A stretch of 14,644 nucleotides of DNA from contig JBGPKK010000113.1 of assembly GCA_041485905.1 (NCBI GenBank), positions 1 to 14,644 on the forward strand, written 5' to 3'. Every line of letters starts with the position of its first letter. Within the stretch, counting starts at the first letter, position 1. The notes under the pieces are model-generated. The model made no database searches, was not told where the DNA came from, and worked only from the letters and a program-made list of their open reading frames with translations. Source of the DNA: JAHFUI01 sp041485905. GTDB lineage: Bacteria; Acidobacteriota; Vicinamibacteria; Vicinamibacterales; CAVVIG01. This document shows positions 13,242 through 14,644 of the stretch, piece by piece. The position numbers were made by a program, and so were the translations under genes.

Positions 13242-14603
13242 CTAACGTCCAGCGCGCTTCACAATCCGCGCGACTTCCTCCTTGAAACGCCTGCCGCGCT
13301 CCGCGTAGTCCTGGAACATGTCGAAGCTCGCGCACGCGGGCGCGAGCAGCACTACGCCTGCCGGCTGTGCCAGCGCGTACGCCCTGGCAATCGCGTCCTC
13401 AAACGACCCGGCTTCGTGCACGGCCACAGCACCCTCGAGCGCCTCGCGCACTGCGGCTCTCGCCTCGCCGATCGCCACGACCGCGCGCGCCCGCGTGCTG
13501 AGCGGCTGCCGGAGCAACCGCAAATCGCCGCCCTTGAAGCGGCCGCCGATAATCGGCACCAGACCCTGTTCGAAGCTTTCAATCGACCGCAGCGCCGATT
13601 CCACGTTCGTCGCCTTCGAATCGTTGACGAACCGCACGCCGCCGATCTCAGCGACCAGCTCCATCGCGTGCTCGAGGCCCTGAAACGTGTCGACCGCCGC
13701 GGCCATCGCCGTCGGCGCCGCGCCCGCAATGGCGCCGACCGCTGCCGCCGCCATGACGTCGTTCACCAGGTGCGGTCCGATCAGGTGCACGGCATCTAGC
13801 GGGACCAGCCGCTCGGTGGCGCCGCGCCGGCGCTCGACGATCCATTCGTGCTCGACGACGACGCCTTCTTCGATCGCCGCGCGTCTGGCGAAATAGCGTG
13901 TCGCCGCCCGGCCCCGGCGCGCCAACTCCAGCACCGACGGGTCGTCTGCGTTGATCACCGCCCAATCGGCTTCATCCTGGTTTTCGAAAATCCGCGCCTT
14001 CGCGAGTCCGTACGCCTCGACGCTTGGATGGCGATCGAGATGATCCGGCGAGAAATTCAACATCACCGCAATCCACGGATGGAATGTGTCGATTGTCTCG
14101 AGCTGGAAGCTGCTCGTCTCGACGACGTGGAGCGTGTCGGGCGTTGATTCCACGACCTGAGCGCTGAGCGGCGCGCCGATATTGCCGCCCACGGTGACCT
14201 TGAATCCGGCGGCTGCCAGCATCCGCCCGGTCAGCGCCGTCGTCGTCGATTTCCCTTTGGTGCCCGTGATCGCAATCACGCGCCCCTGCAGCCAGCGGGA
14301 GGCGAGCTCGATTTCCGCGATCACCGGCACCCCGCGCTGGCGCGCTGCTTCGACCGCGGGCTGTTCGATTGGCACTCCGGGACTCAGCACCACGAGATCC
14401 GCGTCGGTAAACGTGGCGGTCTGATGTCCGCCGAGCTCGAGTCGGACGTTCAGCGATCGCAGACGGGCGCCATCGGGCACCTGCGTGCGCGTGTCCGACA
14501 ACGTCACCTGGGCCCCACGGCGCGCCAGGAGCTCGGCCGCGGCCACTCCACTTCGCGCCGCTCCGGCGACCGTCACGTGTTTTCCCTCCACTGAGAACGT
14601 CAT
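13242..14603 (-). CDS. murD: UDP-N-acetylmuramoylalanine--D-glutamate ligase
   Basis: MurD adds D-glutamate to UDP-MurNAc-L-Ala in the cytoplasm. The 453-aa protein has the N-terminal loop VAGAARSGVAAAELL (12-26), the P-loop ITGTKGKSTTTALTG (112-126), NIGAPL (141-146), ETSSFQLE (162-169), NFSPDHLDRH (183-192), FVNDSKATN (325-333) with the family DSKATN box, and GGRFKGGD (353-360). Two signature positions differ. The usual HN-x-x-N motif reads HLVND (278-282), and the usual HR-x-E after the G-L motif reads EHAMELV (311-317), with A313 in place of arginine. MurC in this window keeps both. ATG 14603 overlaps the mraY stop by 4 bases (ATGA). The identity is sure; the substitutions may be a lineage trait. 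Confidence 0.96.
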   Translation of the reverse strand: MTFSVEGKHVTVAGAARSGVAAAELLARRGAQVTLSDTRTQVPDGARLRSLNVRLELGGHQTATFTDADLVVLSPGVPIEQPAVEAARQRGVPVIAEIELASRWLQGRVIAITGTKGKSTTTALTGRMLAAAGFKVTVGGNIGAPLSAQVVESTPDTLHVVETSSFQLETIDTFHPWIAVMLNFSPDHLDRHPSVEAYGLAKARIFENQDEADWAVINADDPSVLELARRGRAATRYFARRAAIEEGVVVEHEWIVERRRGATERLVPLDAVHLIGPHLVNDVMAAAAVGAIAGAAPTAMAAAVDTFQGLEHAMELVAEIGGVRFVNDSKATNVESALRSIESFEQGLVPIIGGRFKGGDLRLLRQPLSTRARAVVAIGEARAAVREALEGAVAVHEAGSFEDAIARAYALAQPAGVVLLAPACASFDMFQDYAERGRRFKEEVARIVKRAGR

Positions 14604-14644
14604 CGCAGCTTCAACGTCGTCAAACTGAACAACGCAAAGATGAT
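14600..14644 (-). CDS. mraY: MraY C-terminal end (partial gene)
   Basis: The last 14 codons and the TGA stop of a gene that continues past the right edge. The translation IIFALFSLTTLKLR is the typical C-terminus of MraY, phospho-MurNAc-pentapeptide transferase, the membrane enzyme that makes lipid I. It ends in an ATGA overlap with murD, and mraY-murD is the standard dcw order. The call rests on this short tail and the position. Confidence 0.88.
   Translation of the reverse strand: MIFALFSLTTLKLR

Overview
The window is a G+C-rich bacterial chromosome segment, roughly two thirds G+C by eye, with many GTG starts. It holds housekeeping genes only. I see no phage, insertion sequence, CRISPR array or defence island. 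The division and cell-wall order, together with intergenic palindromes built on GTCCGGC/GCCGGAC and GAACTGA-type heptamers, fits Acidobacteriota, perhaps the Vicinamibacteria group. That placement is inference, not proof.

Left part, plus strand (1-1841): the 3' end of a primary sigma factor gene (rpoD) that carries an in-frame TAG; a complete CAT-anticodon tRNA; nested palindromes and a rho-independent terminator; a coiled-coil C4 zinc-ribbon protein; and a GTG-started RNase HI-family protein. The last two are spaced like one operon and converge on a minus-strand pgeF-type gene (purine nucleoside phosphorylase / peptidoglycan editing factor). pgeF is divergent from acpS across only 37 bp. A 101-aa conserved-looking small protein with a strong ribosome binding site follows acpS. 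It converges on a large radical SAM/B12-binding-like protein.

Right part, minus strand, transcribed from right to left (14644 down to 5567): the division and cell-wall (dcw) cluster mraY (last 14 codons only), murD, ftsW, murG, murC, ftsQ, ftsA, ftsZ. Together these make lipid II (MraY, MurC, MurD, MurG), polymerise it (FtsW) and build the divisome (FtsQ, FtsA, FtsZ). mraY/murD and murC/ftsQ overlap by 4 bases. By contrast, murD-ftsW (380 bp), ftsW-murG (96 bp) and murG-murC (67 bp) are separated by short palindromic or heptameric repeats. murB and ddl are not in their frequent place between murC and ftsQ.

The signals most worth a second look are the interrupted rpoD, the repeat families that punctuate the dcw operon (including a 126-bp element with 26-bp inverted ends), the small protein with a SpoVG-like layout, and two replaced signature residues in MurD. 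I do not find a convincing new multi-gene system.
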